Counted from the first letter of the stretch, positions 17,158 through 26,949 are shown. The stretch: DNA of 64,000 bases from Methanomicrobium antiquum (GCF_029633915.1 NZ_CP091092.1:558001-622000); one strand, 5' to 3'. Numbers and translations are program-made. The notes: a model not told the origin generated them from the sequence alone.

Positions 17158-18285
17158 TCAAAAACCGTTTTTTATGCACCAGGAACTAATTCTTATCCAG
17201 TTTTCAATAATAGTCATTTTTTCGTCAATGAGATGTTCAAAATCAGGCTGATTTTTTACAGCTATCATTTCGGGAAGTGTTTTCATAACAGAGTAAGCTG
17301 CAGTTTTTCCTGATTTTTCAGGGATAAGACCCCAGTTTATCTCATCAATAATGTGCAGAAGTGAAGTTGTCATTGCAACCACAGACGGATTTTTTGAAAA
17401 TTCGCGAAGATTTTCTATGAAAACAGGTTTTTTGTTCTCTCCTTCGATTAAAGCCGCAGTCTCCCAGTATTTGTCCTCGTTTATTCCAAATCTGTTAAGT
17501 CTGACAAGCATATCTCTCTGTGTCAGAGGGTTTAAGCAGGTTTGCTTGTCAAGTGCTTCTGTTGTTGCATCAATAATGCAAAGAGCGACAAGTTCGCCAA
17601 GTTTCGAATGTTTTCCTGCCCAGGTCAGAACATTTGGACTACTCATATTTGAGATAACTGATATCTGATCTGTACCTGAACCCGTTGCAATTCCGTTTGA
17701 ATATCTGCTTGGCGCCATAAGCTGCTGTATTGCAACTGTCTTTGCCTCAGTTGCGGTCATTATAACTCGTGTAAGAGCATGTGCAGGCAGATATGAGCTT
17801 AAAATTAAAAAAGTATTGATTGTTCCGCCGACATAAACAGTACTTCCATTCTCTTCATGCCAGTTTGCCGGGTCGCCTGCACGTCCTCCGTTTACTTCTA
17901 TTCCTGCGGTAACTATTGCTGTAACCTCAAGATCCCTGAAAGTTCTTGTGCTTATGGCAGCGTTCTTCATCTTTGCGGCTGTCATCATCGCAGCTGTCTT
18001 TTCAGGATTCAGACCCAGCCTTTTTGACTGGATTTTTATATATTCTTCAACACTTCCACCTTCAAGGTCATGACCGCAGTGACCTCTTGTCGGATTAGGC
18101 TCATGATTAAAAATAGCTTCGAGATTTTCCTGATGGCCGCCGTTTATGTATGATGTTGTAATTGAATTTCTGTTAGGAGGAAGTTTTACGACAACCGAAT
18201 TTTCCGATCTGTAAACTTTTTCTCCACCTGATGTTTCAAAAATCAGTTTAAGGTCTTTTTTTGAGTCTGTTGTATAACTTGTCAA
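17158..18285 (-). CDS. cbiZ: CbiZ-type adenosylcobinamide amidohydrolase
   Basis: A 375-residue protein with the CbiZ landmarks: V-T-A-I-V-T-A-G-I-E-V-N-G-G-R-A-G-D-P-A (residues about 122-141), a G-G-T-I-N-T-F-L-I-L strand and a second-half region with T-A-T-E-A-K-T-V-A-I-Q-Q-L and S-G-T-G-T-D-Q-like (G-S-G-T-D-Q). CbiZ removes the aminopropanol side chain of imported cobinamide so that cobyric acid can re-enter cobamide synthesis. The start is a TTG at 18285 behind AGAGGTG. A truncated homologue of its first ~60 residues lies at 23524-23721. Position beside an importer operon fits corrinoid salvage. The core family call is strong; the substrate is inferred. Confidence 0.85.
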   Translation of the reverse strand: MTSYTTDSKKDLKLIFETSGGEKVYRSENSVVVKLPPNRNSITTSYINGGHQENLEAIFNHEPNPTRGHCGHDLEGGSVEEYIKIQSKRLGLNPEKTAAMMTAAKMKNAAISTRTFRDLEVTAIVTAGIEVNGGRAGDPANWHEENGSTVYVGGTINTFLILSSYLPAHALTRVIMTATEAKTVAIQQLMAPSRYSNGIATGSGTDQISVISNMSSPNVLTWAGKHSKLGELVALCIIDATTEALDKQTCLNPLTQRDMLVRLNRFGINEDKYWETAALIEGENKKPVFIENLREFSKNPSVVAMTTSLLHIIDEINWGLIPEKSGKTAAYSVMKTLPEMIAVKNQPDFEHLIDEKMTIIENWIRISSWCIKNGF

Positions 18286-18471
18286 TTTAGAAGAACACCT
18301 CTTGTTGTAATAATGATATTGACATTTATAATTAAAAATAATTTGTCTTTAGTAAAATTTAGTTTTCAAAGAGATGTATGTAATGAGAAAAGAATATCAA
18401 TTTATATGTTTAATCAGCCATTACTGGTTTTTATTTTGAAAAGAAAAATGATTGAATAATAATTTTCAGGA

Positions 18472-19329
18472 TTATTTTAAAAACCCATGTGATGAAGCTG
18501 CATCTTTAAGTCTTCCGGCAAATATTCCGATTATTTCATCGTATTCACCAAGGGCTTTGTCATCAACAGATACAGCATATCCTTTGGACTCAAGGGCCTT
18601 TTTCCATGAATCCGGATTGGTTTCTCCTGCTATCTCAAGAGATGCATGAATTCCGGAGACTAATGCAAAGGGTGCAAGTCTCACCTTTTTGGCATTCATA
18701 TGCTCCAGACGTCTGGTTATCTTTTCAACTCCCGGATAGCCTCCGACTCCTCCGATAACAACCTTTCCCGACTTACATACATCGTCCATCACCATCTGCA
18801 TCTGACAGAGTGATGTATCAGCGCCGCCTTCGGATGTAGGTGCAACAAGTATGAGGACTTCATCATCAGAGAGTGACTTTCCATAAATTCCGTTGACAGC
18901 CTCTGCAACCTCAAAATAATCCTCAGTCCTCATTAGAAGAGGCCTTGCAACCAAAATTCCGTCAAATCCTATAGCACCATGAGCGCCGGCAAGGTCATTT
19001 AATGAGGAAATTATCCGGTATAATTCATGATAGCCCATTCCTGGTGTGAGATAAATGGGGAGAACTACTATCTGTGAATGTCCTTTATCCAAAAGTTTGG
19101 TCATTGCCGCAAGCGGACCAGATACTTCTTCACCACTTTCTTTTAGAACAAGTCTTACTGCCTCATAATTAAATGAAAATTCAACTTCTGCTTTTGGATA
19201 TGCCTCTCTTGCAAGTTTCATACATTTTTCTACAACTAAACGGCCTTCTTTCCTTGTTGTACCCATTGCAACAACAAGGACTGCACCATGGCTCTCAATT
19301 TTTTTTCCATGTCCTTTCATTAGTATCAT
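18472..19329 (-). CDS. CbiK-family protein (sirohydrochlorin cobaltochelatase-like) with degenerate metal site
   Basis: A 285-residue protein with the CbiK fold pattern: A-V-L-V-V-A-M-G-T-T-R near the N-terminus, a V-V-L-P-I-Y-L-T-P-G-M-G-Y-H-E-L strand-turn, G-G-V-G-G-Y-P-G-V, and A-P-F-A-L-V-S-G-I-H-A. In CbiK enzymes two His and one Glu bind the metal (the M-G-H-G His, the V-E-S-Y-P Glu and the G-D-H-A His). Here the first position reads A-P-T-S, the second reads V-G-G-Y-P, and only the last His is kept. It may therefore not insert cobalt, or may act with another partner. It sits upstream of the CbiZ gene. The alignment is from memory of the family, so the missing-residue statement deserves a structural check. 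Confidence 0.7.
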   Translation of the reverse strand: MILMKGHGKKIESHGAVLVVAMGTTRKEGRLVVEKCMKLAREAYPKAEVEFSFNYEAVRLVLKESGEEVSGPLAAMTKLLDKGHSQIVVLPIYLTPGMGYHELYRIISSLNDLAGAHGAIGFDGILVARPLLMRTEDYFEVAEAVNGIYGKSLSDDEVLILVAPTSEGGADTSLCQMQMVMDDVCKSGKVVIGGVGGYPGVEKITRRLEHMNAKKVRLAPFALVSGIHASLEIAGETNPDSWKKALESKGYAVSVDDKALGEYDEIIGIFAGRLKDAASSHGFLK

Positions 19330-19569
19330 CTCTTAGTTAATTTTATAAGCACTTTTAAAATTAATTTTATCACTATATATGATTATTGTTTTGCTAGCGC
19401 TCGCTTTTTGTTATGATTAAAGTCTTTTTTAAAAATAAAATCCAATAAAAAAGATAATGGTAACTTAGATTCCTTATTGTTTAATTTTTGTAAAAAAGAT
19501 GTGGTGTAAAAATTGCATATAAATTTATTTATTGGAGTTTGATAACATCCAACAGCTAAAACTAAAGTA

Positions 19570-20571
19570 CTATAGATGAATCTGGTTTTCTTTTCTGGAT
19601 GCTTTTATCTGTTTTCTGAGCGAATTTTCTAATTCCTGTCCTGTTTTTGTCTGAAGTTCATGTGTCAGAAATTCAGGCCTGATATAATCGATGATTTCTC
19701 TGCATTTTTCAGACGAAAATGGCCGGTGTTCATCAACACTTCTCAAATGATCAATAATCAGGCAGTATTTTTCATTAAAAGAAATATCTGAATACTTTTC
19801 CGGTTCATTTGTATTTTTCTGATAATCACCGGAAGTGCTTAACTGGAGGTGCATTCCGTTGATATTTTTAATTATTTCAGAATCAAGCTTTTCAAGACAC
19901 TCTATTATAGTGTCTATTGACTTTTCCTCATCATTGCACTCTTGTGTTGCATTCATGAGATGCCCTGTGTCAAGAAGAAATTTCCATCTTTTAAATTCAA
20001 GATTGTCCATAAATTCAAGAGTTAAATCTGAATCCAGAAATTTAAGCCCAGGATACCAGAGATTTTCAATATATATATCAAATGGAGGTTCTCCTCCTGG
20101 AAATGAAGATGCAGTTTCATTTAATAATTCTGCAGTTGCATATAGAATTTCTCTGTCAGAATACAACTGCTCTTTTGAAAATGCAGACTCCACTTCTGTA
20201 AATGTTGCATGAAACACTCCATATGCCGGATTTAATTCTTTGGCGCAGGATAAGCATTCACAGAAATTAGAAACGATTTCATCATGGCTTTTTCCCCCAT
20301 AAAAATATTTTATAGAATTGTCTTCAATCTGTTTTGGAATTTTAAATGCTTCATCCTTCCAGATTCTCATCCAGCTCATAAAAGAAGGGAGATGGACTGC
20401 CTTTACAATTTCGTTTGGGATTTTTTCCGGTACAGGATCAAAATTTACTAAAAGTTCAAGACCATCAAGACCAAGGTTTTTTATGAGGCTCCTGACATTT
20501 TCAAAGCTGCCTCCAAATTTATCTAAATCAAAATCATATATTGAAAAATTCATCAGTTCTTTAGGATTCAT
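19570..20571 (-). CDS. Xylose-isomerase-like TIM-barrel protein
   Basis: A 333-residue protein resembling the sugar phosphate isomerase/epimerase (AP endonuclease 2) barrel family. Supporting segments are L-G-L-D-G-L-E-L-L-V-N-F (strand 1-2), V-F-H-A-T-F-T-E-V-E (metal-site-type His and Glu), I-Y-I-E-N-L-W-Y-P-G, F-L-L-D-T-G-H-L-M and G-M-H-L-Q-L-S. The E-N-L-W, D-T-G-H and H-L-Q strands are placed like the metal-binding strands of the family. Its start overlaps the ChlD-like gene stop by four bases, so it is the third gene of the chelatase operon. Specific substrate unknown. Confidence 0.72.
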   Translation of the reverse strand: MNPKELMNFSIYDFDLDKFGGSFENVRSLIKNLGLDGLELLVNFDPVPEKIPNEIVKAVHLPSFMSWMRIWKDEAFKIPKQIEDNSIKYFYGGKSHDEIVSNFCECLSCAKELNPAYGVFHATFTEVESAFSKEQLYSDREILYATAELLNETASSFPGGEPPFDIYIENLWYPGLKFLDSDLTLEFMDNLEFKRWKFLLDTGHLMNATQECNDEEKSIDTIIECLEKLDSEIIKNINGMHLQLSTSGDYQKNTNEPEKYSDISFNEKYCLIIDHLRSVDEHRPFSSEKCREIIDYIRPEFLTHELQTKTGQELENSLRKQIKASRKENQIHL

Positions 20572-22490
20572 TGTGGTATCTGCCTGTATACTGCTTCTTT
20601 AACTGAATTTGCAAGTTTTGCCTTGTCAAGAGAATCGATGTAAAAATATGTTGCTTCAAGTTCGAATGCAAGGTTCTTTGCCAGGCCTATCCTTGGAAAT
20701 CCTTCTTCTGTATCAATAACAACAAAATTAATATTTTCTTTTGATGCTAATCTGGCAGTTTCGATAAGTTCTTCATATGGTTTTTTAACTGACTCTGAAA
20801 CATTAACTCTGCCATCTGTAAGAATAATTACTGCTCTGGATTCTCCTTTTTTTGAGTAGCATCCCTGTGCCATAAGTTTTACTGCTTCAGTAATTCCTTT
20901 GGAAAGAGGTGTTTTGCCTCCGGTTGGCATCTCTTTTAGCATTTTGTAGGCAAGATCTGTGCTTTTTGTAGGGGGAAGAAGAAGAGTTGCCTCTTTTTTC
21001 CTGAAAATCATAAGGCCAACCAGATCCCTTTTTTGATAGGCATCATTAAGAAGTGATAAAATTGCCCCTTTAACAGAAACCATTCTCTTGCCTGCGCCCA
21101 TCGAACCGCTTGCATCCACCAGAAACAGAATTGTGTTGCCGGTTTTTCTTTCCCTCACCTTCTCACGCAGATCACTTTTTTTAACATTGATTGCAAGTCC
21201 GTTCTTTGTCCTGAATCTCTGAAATGGTGCGGCGGCTCTTATTGAAGGGCAGATTGCTATGTCATTTCTTTTTTTGTTGAGATTTTTATAGGAGATGTAG
21301 CGTCCACTGTTATTATAACTGATAATGCTGCTTCTGTTACCGCTTTTATCCTGTTTTGACTTTTTGACCGACTTTTCATTCAGATAATCTATGACTTCAA
21401 ATACGGAACCTATGGTAAATACCTGCTCTGAATGGGGGATATCATGGTTTGAATTATTATCGTCCTGTTCCTCATTTTTTTCATCTTCGCTTTGAATATC
21501 AATATTTGTATCTGGACTTCCCGTCGGCTTTTTATCCGGACTATTGTCCTGGTTTTCATCTTTGCTGTTATCTTCATCGTTGCCTTTTTCTTCATTTTGG
21601 TCTTTGGATTGGTTTTTGGGACTATCATTTTGAGGCGGAGGATTTCTCCTTCTGTGCTGAAGAGTGATGAGCGCTGCCTCTTTGATATCATCAAAGACAA
21701 CATTATCTCTCCCGTCTATCGCTGCCAGAGTTTTCGAAACCTTTGCAAGTGCGATATCCCCTCTTTGTCCGGAAACATTCATTTCAAGGCATAATTCTGA
21801 CATTATCTCCAAAAGTGCCTCGGGAATCATCACATAGGAAAGCCTCTCCTTTGCTTTTTCAATATTATCTTTTATTTTTGCAATGTCTGATTGAAATTTC
21901 AGAGTGAATTTATCCGGGTCTTTCTCAAACTCAAGGCAGTTTCTGATTATCTTTGTTCTTTCTGCCTCATCTTTGATAACATCAGTATCAATACAAAGAT
22001 CAAACCTGTCAAGCATTTGTGGTGACAGTTCGCCTTCTTCAGAGTCCATTGTTGCCGCAAAAATAAATCTTGTCTTAGTAATTTCAGAAAAACCTTCACG
22101 CTCTATTATCAGGTTTTTAGTTTCAGACGTACTAAGTATCCCGTGGACAATATTTTCATCAAGCAGATTTATGTCATCTGCAATAACCATCTGCCGGTTG
22201 TACTCGGCTAAAATCCCTTTGGTTATTCCGATATCTCCTCGAGTTACTGCTTTTTCAATATCAATAGAACCCAAAAGTCTATCTTCCGTGGTATTTAGAG
22301 GAACTATCCCTACTTTTTTATCTTCAAGAATAGTTTTCGCAGATCTTAAAAGGACAGATTTGGCCGAACCTCTTGTGCCGGTAACTAGCAACCCGTTGAT
22401 ATCTTCATTTATGATTATGCATAACAATGCTTTTTTGGCAATACTGTTTCCGATAATTGCAGGGAAAGGGTATGGCTTATAGTCTGTCAA
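20568..22490 (-). CDS. ChlD-like chelatase subunit (AAA+ domain plus VWA domain)
   Basis: A 640-residue protein. The AAA+ part (residues about 5-300) has a P-loop G-T-R-G-S-A-K-S and a Walker-B-like [10 protein letters not shown], close to Mg/Co-chelatase I subunits. A linker of about 70 residues rich in Asn, Asp, Glu and Lys follows (about 290-365). The C-terminal VWA domain has a complete MIDAS start, V-D-A-S-G-S-M-G (D-x-S-x-S), and the later T-P-L-S-K-G and T-D-G-R segments. With the ChlI-like subunit encoded just upstream it should form the ATPase motor of a CobN/ChlH-type chelatase. Unlike its neighbour and the fused gene at 34492 it lacks the four-Cys insertion. ATGA overlaps occur at both ends. 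Confidence 0.85.
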   Translation of the reverse strand: MTDYKPYPFPAIIGNSIAKKALLCIIINEDINGLLVTGTRGSAKSVLLRSAKTILEDKKVGIVPLNTTEDRLLGSIDIEKAVTRGDIGITKGILAEYNRQMVIADDINLLDENIVHGILSTSETKNLIIEREGFSEITKTRFIFAATMDSEEGELSPQMLDRFDLCIDTDVIKDEAERTKIIRNCLEFEKDPDKFTLKFQSDIAKIKDNIEKAKERLSYVMIPEALLEIMSELCLEMNVSGQRGDIALAKVSKTLAAIDGRDNVVFDDIKEAALITLQHRRRNPPPQNDSPKNQSKDQNEEKGNDEDNSKDENQDNSPDKKPTGSPDTNIDIQSEDEKNEEQDDNNSNHDIPHSEQVFTIGSVFEVIDYLNEKSVKKSKQDKSGNRSSIISYNNSGRYISYKNLNKKRNDIAICPSIRAAAPFQRFRTKNGLAINVKKSDLREKVRERKTGNTILFLVDASGSMGAGKRMVSVKGAILSLLNDAYQKRDLVGLMIFRKKEATLLLPPTKSTDLAYKMLKEMPTGGKTPLSKGITEAVKLMAQGCYSKKGESRAVIILTDGRVNVSESVKKPYEELIETARLASKENINFVVIDTEEGFPRIGLAKNLAFELEATYFYIDSLDKAKLANSVKEAVYRQIPQ

Positions 22491-23527
22491 TTTTTATAAC
22501 TCTCCAGAATTAATGACTCGACTTTGTCAAATTCAAGCCTGGCCTCTTCAAAGGGAAGTTTTCTCATCCTGTGCGGCAGTGCAAGCCCTGCTGCCTTTAT
22601 CAGATCATTTCCCTCGACATTATTTCTCTCATCAAGTGCTGCAAATGCGCATGCAGTTTTGACAAGAGTAAGATCTGATCTGTGGCCGTCCACATTTAAA
22701 AGAAGGGAGATTTTAACAGCCGTGTTCAGCAGAAGATCATCGGGTTTTATTTCTAATATTATTTTTTTGGCTGTTTCAATTTTATCCCTCAAATTTTGTT
22801 GAAGAGGTTTATATTTATCACAGAATTCATGTGGATTTTTCTCAAATTCCAAACGTCTTTTTACAATCTCTATCCTTTTTTCTGTATTTTTCTCACCTTC
22901 AACATTAACAGAAAGGCCGAACCTGTCAAGAAGCTGGGGACGAAGGTCGCCTTCCTCGGGATTCATTGTCCCGACAAGCATGAATCTGGATGGATGAGAA
23001 TATGAAATTCCTTCTCTTTCAACAAAATTTGTACCCATTGCGGCCGCATCAAGCAGGAGATCCACAATATGATCATCAAGGAGATTAACTTCGTCAACAT
23101 AGAGAATATTACCGTTGGCTGCTGCAAGAACGCCTGGCTCAAACTTTTTTTCACCCTTGGTAATTGCCTCTTCAATGTCAAGTGTGCCTGCAACACGATC
23201 CTCTGTGGCACTTAATGGCAGTTCTACAACACGCATTTTTATATCTTCATATTCGGGAGTCTTTCCTGATTCTGTTAATATCCTGCATGATGGGCAAAGA
23301 TATCTCTTCTGCCCGGCTTCGCAGTGAAAGATGCAGTCTTTTATAGTTTTTCTCTCAGGCAGAAGATCAGCTACTGCTCTCACAGCAGTTGATTTTGCCG
23401 TTCCTTTCTCACCTTTTATAAGAACGCCGCCTATTGACGGGTTTACCACATTTGAAAGAAGAGCATCTTTCATATCTTCCTGCCCTACTATTGCGGAGAA
23501 GGGATATGCCGGATTATCGTCACTCAT
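22487..23527 (-). CDS. ChlI-like chelatase AAA+ subunit with four-Cys insertion
   Basis: A 346-residue AAA+ ATPase of the magnesium/cobalt chelatase I family. The P-loop is [10 protein letters not shown], Walker B is [12 protein letters not shown] and the sensor region is [17 protein letters not shown]. Between the P-loop and Walker B is a short insertion with four Cys (C-I-F-H-C and C-P-S-C), which probably binds a metal. Subunit I hydrolyses ATP to drive metal insertion by the large subunit (CobN at 30663 is the only candidate in the window). It begins with ATGA overlapping the stop of a small CbiZ-like fragment and ends overlapping the ChlD-like gene. Confidence 0.88.
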   Translation of the reverse strand: MSDDNPAYPFSAIVGQEDMKDALLSNVVNPSIGGVLIKGEKGTAKSTAVRAVADLLPERKTIKDCIFHCEAGQKRYLCPSCRILTESGKTPEYEDIKMRVVELPLSATEDRVAGTLDIEEAITKGEKKFEPGVLAAANGNILYVDEVNLLDDHIVDLLLDAAAMGTNFVEREGISYSHPSRFMLVGTMNPEEGDLRPQLLDRFGLSVNVEGEKNTEKRIEIVKRRLEFEKNPHEFCDKYKPLQQNLRDKIETAKKIILEIKPDDLLLNTAVKISLLLNVDGHRSDLTLVKTACAFAALDERNNVEGNDLIKAAGLALPHRMRKLPFEEARLEFDKVESLILESYKN

Positions 23528-23721
23528 AATAATGCCTCCGAACTATCTCTTATAAGGCATAAGGTAATTTTTTTCAGGTTTTCTAACATAAAATTTCTTT
23601 TTTTGAGAATTTTTACAAAGATTGAATCTTCGCAGCAGTATCTTTCCTTCTTTGAGCTGAGTTCTAAAATCAATCGGATATCTTTTCTGTAATCTATATG
23701 TTTCAAATTATTTTCTGTCAA
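23524..23721 (-). CDS. Truncated CbiZ N-terminal homologue (65 aa)
   Basis: A 65-codon frame starting at TTG 23721 behind AAGGTG and ending with a TGA that overlaps the ATG of the ChlI-like gene. Residues 12-43 align with the start of the CbiZ protein encoded at 18285: both read K-D-(L/I)-(K/R)-L-I-x-E-x-S, then Y-x-x-E-(N/D)-S-(V/I)-x-V-K and R-N, with 13 identical positions in 32 and no gap. Everything after about residue 45, including the catalytic core, is missing. It could be a relic of a duplicated cbiZ or a shortened gene kept for translational coupling. Confidence 0.55.
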   Translation of the reverse strand: MTENNLKHIDYRKDIRLILELSSKKERYCCEDSIFVKILKKRNFMLENLKKITLCLIRDSSEALL

Positions 23722-24129
23722 TTAAAACACCTTTTATCTGCCATCAAAAAAATGGGAGAATGATTTAGTAAATATAAATGATGTTTTAACAAATTTAGTT
23801 TTGTTGATCTGAGGTAACAAATTTTTTCCGGGGATACTAATCATAGATACTGACTTGTAGAATTCGCGTATTAAAATTAGATCTGTTTTGCTGTGACTGT
23901 CAAAATTCGAGAGAGATTTTTTATCGCTTTTTGTGTGATGAAAAACGCTTATCATGCGAATTTTTACATGAAAGATTCTTCGTAACTTACGTGAAAAGCT
24001 ACATGAAATATATTTTCATGAATGTTTTCATAAAAAAGTGAATGAAATAAAATTTCGTCTGACTTCTCGTAAAAATAATATGCAATAGTTTATGAAATTG
24101 TTATACCAAAATAATAAATGAAGTGAATT
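23722..24129. other. Divergent intergenic region with one palindromic repeat copy
   Basis: A 408-base AT-rich gap between the divergent chelatase operon and the Gate-domain gene. It contains one copy of the interspersed repeat (about 23975-24030) and further C-A-T-G-A-A-type half sites around 24030-24080. Both promoters should lie here, but I cannot place them with confidence. A 73-codon minus-strand frame at 23734-23955 has no supporting features. Confidence 0.5.
23975..24030 (+). repeat. Interspersed intergenic repeat, copy 1
   Basis: It matches the family pattern C-T-T-C-G-T-A-A-C-T-T-A-C then ACATGAAATATATTTTCATGAA, in the same orientation as copies 4 and 5. It lies between the divergent chelatase and Gate-domain genes. 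Confidence 0.7.
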
Positions 24130-25137
24130 ATGGTTGATGCAATATCTTTTTTTTCAATGCTTGAATATATGATTAAAGCCATAATTCTCATAAGCACAGG
24201 TATTGTTTTTGTAAATATATTGGGTGAAACAGGTCTTTTTAAAAGATTGCAAAAAGTGAGCAGACCTTTGTGCAGAATTTCCGGACTTTCTGAAGGTGCT
24301 GCTATTTCTGTTCTTTCAATGGCCGTTAATTCAATAGCAGGCAAATCAATGCTTGCTGAGTATTACAGGGAAGGAAAAGTGAAAAAGGAGGAGATTGTGC
24401 CTTCACTTCTTATAGGAACATTTCCAACAGTTCTCGGTGAATCTTTGTTTAGAGTACAGCTTCCAACCGCAGTTATTCTTCTTGGTCCTGTAATTGGATT
24501 TACATATACCTTTTTCAACTTTTTTTCTTCGTTTCTGCAGGCTTTTTTTGCAATTTTATACAATCACATTGTTCTTCATGAAAACGGATACATTCCAAAA
24601 AATGAAACCGGAGATGAAAAAAATGGAAATTCTAAAGACTCAGATGAAGATAAAAGTCAGGAAAAAAGCAAAAAGAAAAGAAAAATTACAAAGAAAAATA
24701 TCAAAAACGGTTTTAAAAAATCTATCCCTGGTTTAAAGCAGATCATTCCAATTACGATTTCTGCAATGCTCGTTTTTTATCTATTATCACTTTTGGGTTT
24801 GATGAATATCATCGCGATGGTATTTGATCCTCTTCTTAACATTATTGGCCTTCCAGGTGAGGCAACAGCCGCTCTTGTGGCACAGTTTATTCATTTTTCT
24901 GCAGGATATACGATTGTCGGATCACTTATTGAAACAGGAGTTTTGAATATGGAACAGGCACTTGTTACGCTTATTCTCGGGAGCATGGTTGTTATAACAA
25001 TGATTTATGTCAAATATTCATTTCCAATGTATCTTGCTCTTTTTGGAAAAGACGGCCTTATGATAACATACAAAACTTATGCGATAAGCATGGCGGCAAA
25101 GATTGTTTGTATCGGGATTGTGATGGTTGTTTTTTAA
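24130..25137 (+). CDS. Gate-domain (nucleoside recognition-like) membrane protein
   Basis: A 335-residue protein with two hydrophobic Gate-type halves separated by a highly charged, Lys/Glu/Asp-rich loop (residues about 155-198). The segments S-M-A-V-N-S-I-A-G-K-S-M-L and P-S-L-L-I-G-T-F-P-T-V-L-G-E in the first half, and the G-E-A-T-A-A-L-V-A-Q-F-I segment in the second, resemble the nucleoside recognition/Gate domain also found in FeoB and spore maturation proteins. Such proteins are thought to transport small molecules or metals. It is alone on the plus strand between the chelatase operon and the pilins. The substrate is unknown; a link to the tetrapyrrole genes is only positional. Confidence 0.7.
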   Translation: MVDAISFFSMLEYMIKAIILISTGIVFVNILGETGLFKRLQKVSRPLCRISGLSEGAAISVLSMAVNSIAGKSMLAEYYREGKVKKEEIVPSLLIGTFPTVLGESLFRVQLPTAVILLGPVIGFTYTFFNFFSSFLQAFFAILYNHIVLHENGYIPKNETGDEKNGNSKDSDEDKSQEKSKKKRKITKKNIKNGFKKSIPGLKQIIPITISAMLVFYLLSLLGLMNIIAMVFDPLLNIIGLPGEATAALVAQFIHFSAGYTIVGSLIETGVLNMEQALVTLILGSMVVITMIYVKYSFPMYLALFGKDGLMITYKTYAISMAAKIVCIGIVMVVF

Positions 25138-25406
25138 AAGGAAAAAATAAGTTCTGAATAATTTCCAAAAACCTTAATTTAAAGGGCCCTGTTATAAAAA
25201 GAAGTTATATGGCGGTTGGGCATGATTGTGGGTTAATTGATGTCCTCTATAAGATATATGCACTATTTGATGCAATGTAACTGTACAAATTTATCAAAAC
25301 CGATTAAATTCAATATATTTGATAGAAAATCAATTTAGCTGTTAAAACTGCATCTTTGCCAAATTATTTTTTGTGACAATCAAAAATTTACAAAAAAGGA
25401 AAAAAA

Positions 25407-25967
25407 TTAAGAAGTAATGGTTACTTCACTCTGTGCAAATACTTTTCCTGAAGAATCTGCAAGTTCAAGCCAGAACGTCTTTCCAATATTTGCAGTACAA
25501 TTAAAAGAATAAGTTCCATATTTTGATGCACCTGGCTGCAAAAATTTATCCAAATGATATGGTGGATTAATGTATGCTGTAGATCCTGCTGCAAAATTCT
25601 TTTCACCAGAATAACCGTCCTCCCTCATCCAGGCATTTTTTGATCCTGCATCTGCCGTAGGACTATTGACAATTGTTGATTTGTTTATTGTCCAAATCAT
25701 ATGTTCAGCATCCCCAAAGGTTTTGGTTGGACGAACCATTACAATAGTATCAATTGTACCAATTGCACTTCCTCCTATATGTTCAATTGTCATTCCATCT
25801 GATATACTGTAAGTACCTTTAATCTGTACTTGTGGTGCTTTATCAGCAGTTCCGGAAATACCGCCTGCAAAGGCACTTACAACAGCCGCAATGATAATTG
25901 TTACAACAAGCATCAGCATAACGCCAACAACCGGTGACACTGCTTCATTATTTGTGAATGATTTCAT
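25407..25967 (-). CDS. Archaeal type IV pilin
   Basis: A 186-residue protein with a short leader (M-K-S-F-T-N-N) before E-A-V-S-P-V-V-G-V-M-L-M-L and a hydrophobic helix, the archaeal pilin N-terminal (Pilin_N type) pattern cleaved by prepilin peptidase. The ATG at 25967 follows GGAGGG with an 8-base spacer; an upstream start at 26000 would overlap the previous gene. The mature part is an unrecognised beta-rich head. It forms a two-gene unit with the next pilin, separated by four bases. Confidence 0.88.
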   Translation of the reverse strand: MKSFTNNEAVSPVVGVMLMLVVTIIIAAVVSAFAGGISGTADKAPQVQIKGTYSISDGMTIEHIGGSAIGTIDTIVMVRPTKTFGDAEHMIWTINKSTIVNSPTADAGSKNAWMREDGYSGEKNFAAGSTAYINPPYHLDKFLQPGASKYGTYSFNCTANIGKTFWLELADSSGKVFAQSEVTITS

Positions 25968-25971
25968 TATT

Positions 25972-26685
25972 TTATCCCTCCACAACGACATTTTTATCAA
26001 AAATTACACTTCCAGTTGGTACGTGCACCAATTTTACTGAAACAACATCACCTGGTTGAAGATGATACCAATCAATACCAAGTATTGCCATAAGAGAATC
26101 CTGATCTCCATTTGCTATAGAAAATTTAGTGCCATCTGTATATTCATATCGAGTGTCTGAAGAAACACCATATCCTCCATAAGATGCACTCCAGCCATAT
26201 GGGCTGTTATGCATTGTTGTTCCAGCCATTAGAGTATAATTTCCATAATGCTGATTTACGGAATAAGAACCTGATGCTTTCCAGCCTTCAATTGCCTGTC
26301 CAAATCCTAAAGGTGCTACATAAGTGCTGTTAATTATTCCAGTACCGCAATCGTAGTGTACGTTGGCATTATTCATTGGTCCAGTAATAATCGTACTATT
26401 GGATGTTCCATCAGAAGCTTTCCAAGATGTTACTAGTTGAATATCTTTTGTAGGGATTCCTTCTTCTGTAGAAAGCACGCGCAGATTAAATCCACTGCCT
26501 CCCCAGGTACCATCATTTACAATATTGCATTCAAAAGAGGCAACAGGTGCTTTTTCCTGACCGGACACTAAACCCCCGGCAAAACCGGATACCACCGCAG
26601 CGATGATAATCGTCACAACAAGCATCAGCATAACGCCCACAACAGGCGATACAGCTTCAGTTTGCGTTATTCTTTCTTTTTTCAT
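25972..26685 (-). CDS. Archaeal type IV pilin
   Basis: A 237-residue pilin. The leader M-K-K-E-R-I-T-Q-T is followed by E-A-V-S-P-V-V-G-V-M-L-M-L-V-V and a hydrophobic helix ending in A-G-G. The C-terminal strand Q-P-G-D-V-V-S-V-K-L-V-H-V-P-T-G is nearly the same as in the pilin at 36662, so the two are paralogues. AAGGAG precedes the ATG at 26685. It is expected to be assembled into a surface filament by the machinery at 41463-45312 or one elsewhere. Confidence 0.88.
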   Translation of the reverse strand: MKKERITQTEAVSPVVGVMLMLVVTIIIAAVVSGFAGGLVSGQEKAPVASFECNIVNDGTWGGSGFNLRVLSTEEGIPTKDIQLVTSWKASDGTSNSTIITGPMNNANVHYDCGTGIINSTYVAPLGFGQAIEGWKASGSYSVNQHYGNYTLMAGTTMHNSPYGWSASYGGYGVSSDTRYEYTDGTKFSIANGDQDSLMAILGIDWYHLQPGDVVSVKLVHVPTGSVIFDKNVVVEG

Positions 26686-26913
26686 AATAACTCCTTCAGT
26701 TAAAATTTATCGAAACCGGCCTACCAGATCATAATGTTACCAGAATCAATAAAAGTGTTATTTTTTTAGTCATAAATAAATTTTATTATTATTTTTTCAC
26801 TAATGAATAAATTAAATTTTTATTTGATAATTATTACATTTTAAAAAATAAAAAGAAATCAGATTTGTAAGAGTTAAATATTACTAAATAAAAAGTATAT
26901 TTTAAAACTTAGT

Positions 26914-26949
26914 TAGTAAAAGTAGTAGTAAAAGGATAGTTAGTAAAAG
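26914..26949 (+). repeat. Three copies of TAGTAAAAG upstream of the importer B operon
   Basis: TAGTAAAAG occurs at 26914-26922, 26926-26934 and 26941-26949, the last merging into the ribosome binding site of the gene at 26959. It could be operator half-sites or a simple AT-rich repeat. Confidence 0.5.

Noticed and set aside
17100-18471. Cobalamin riboswitch upstream of the importer or cbiZ
   Set aside because: No conserved B12-box-like pattern was seen and such riboswitches are not expected in archaea; the gaps are short.
21410-21794. Long frames opposite or out of frame in the ChlD-like linker
   Set aside because: They come from the low-complexity Asp/Asn/Glu-rich linker and have no ribosome binding site or family support.
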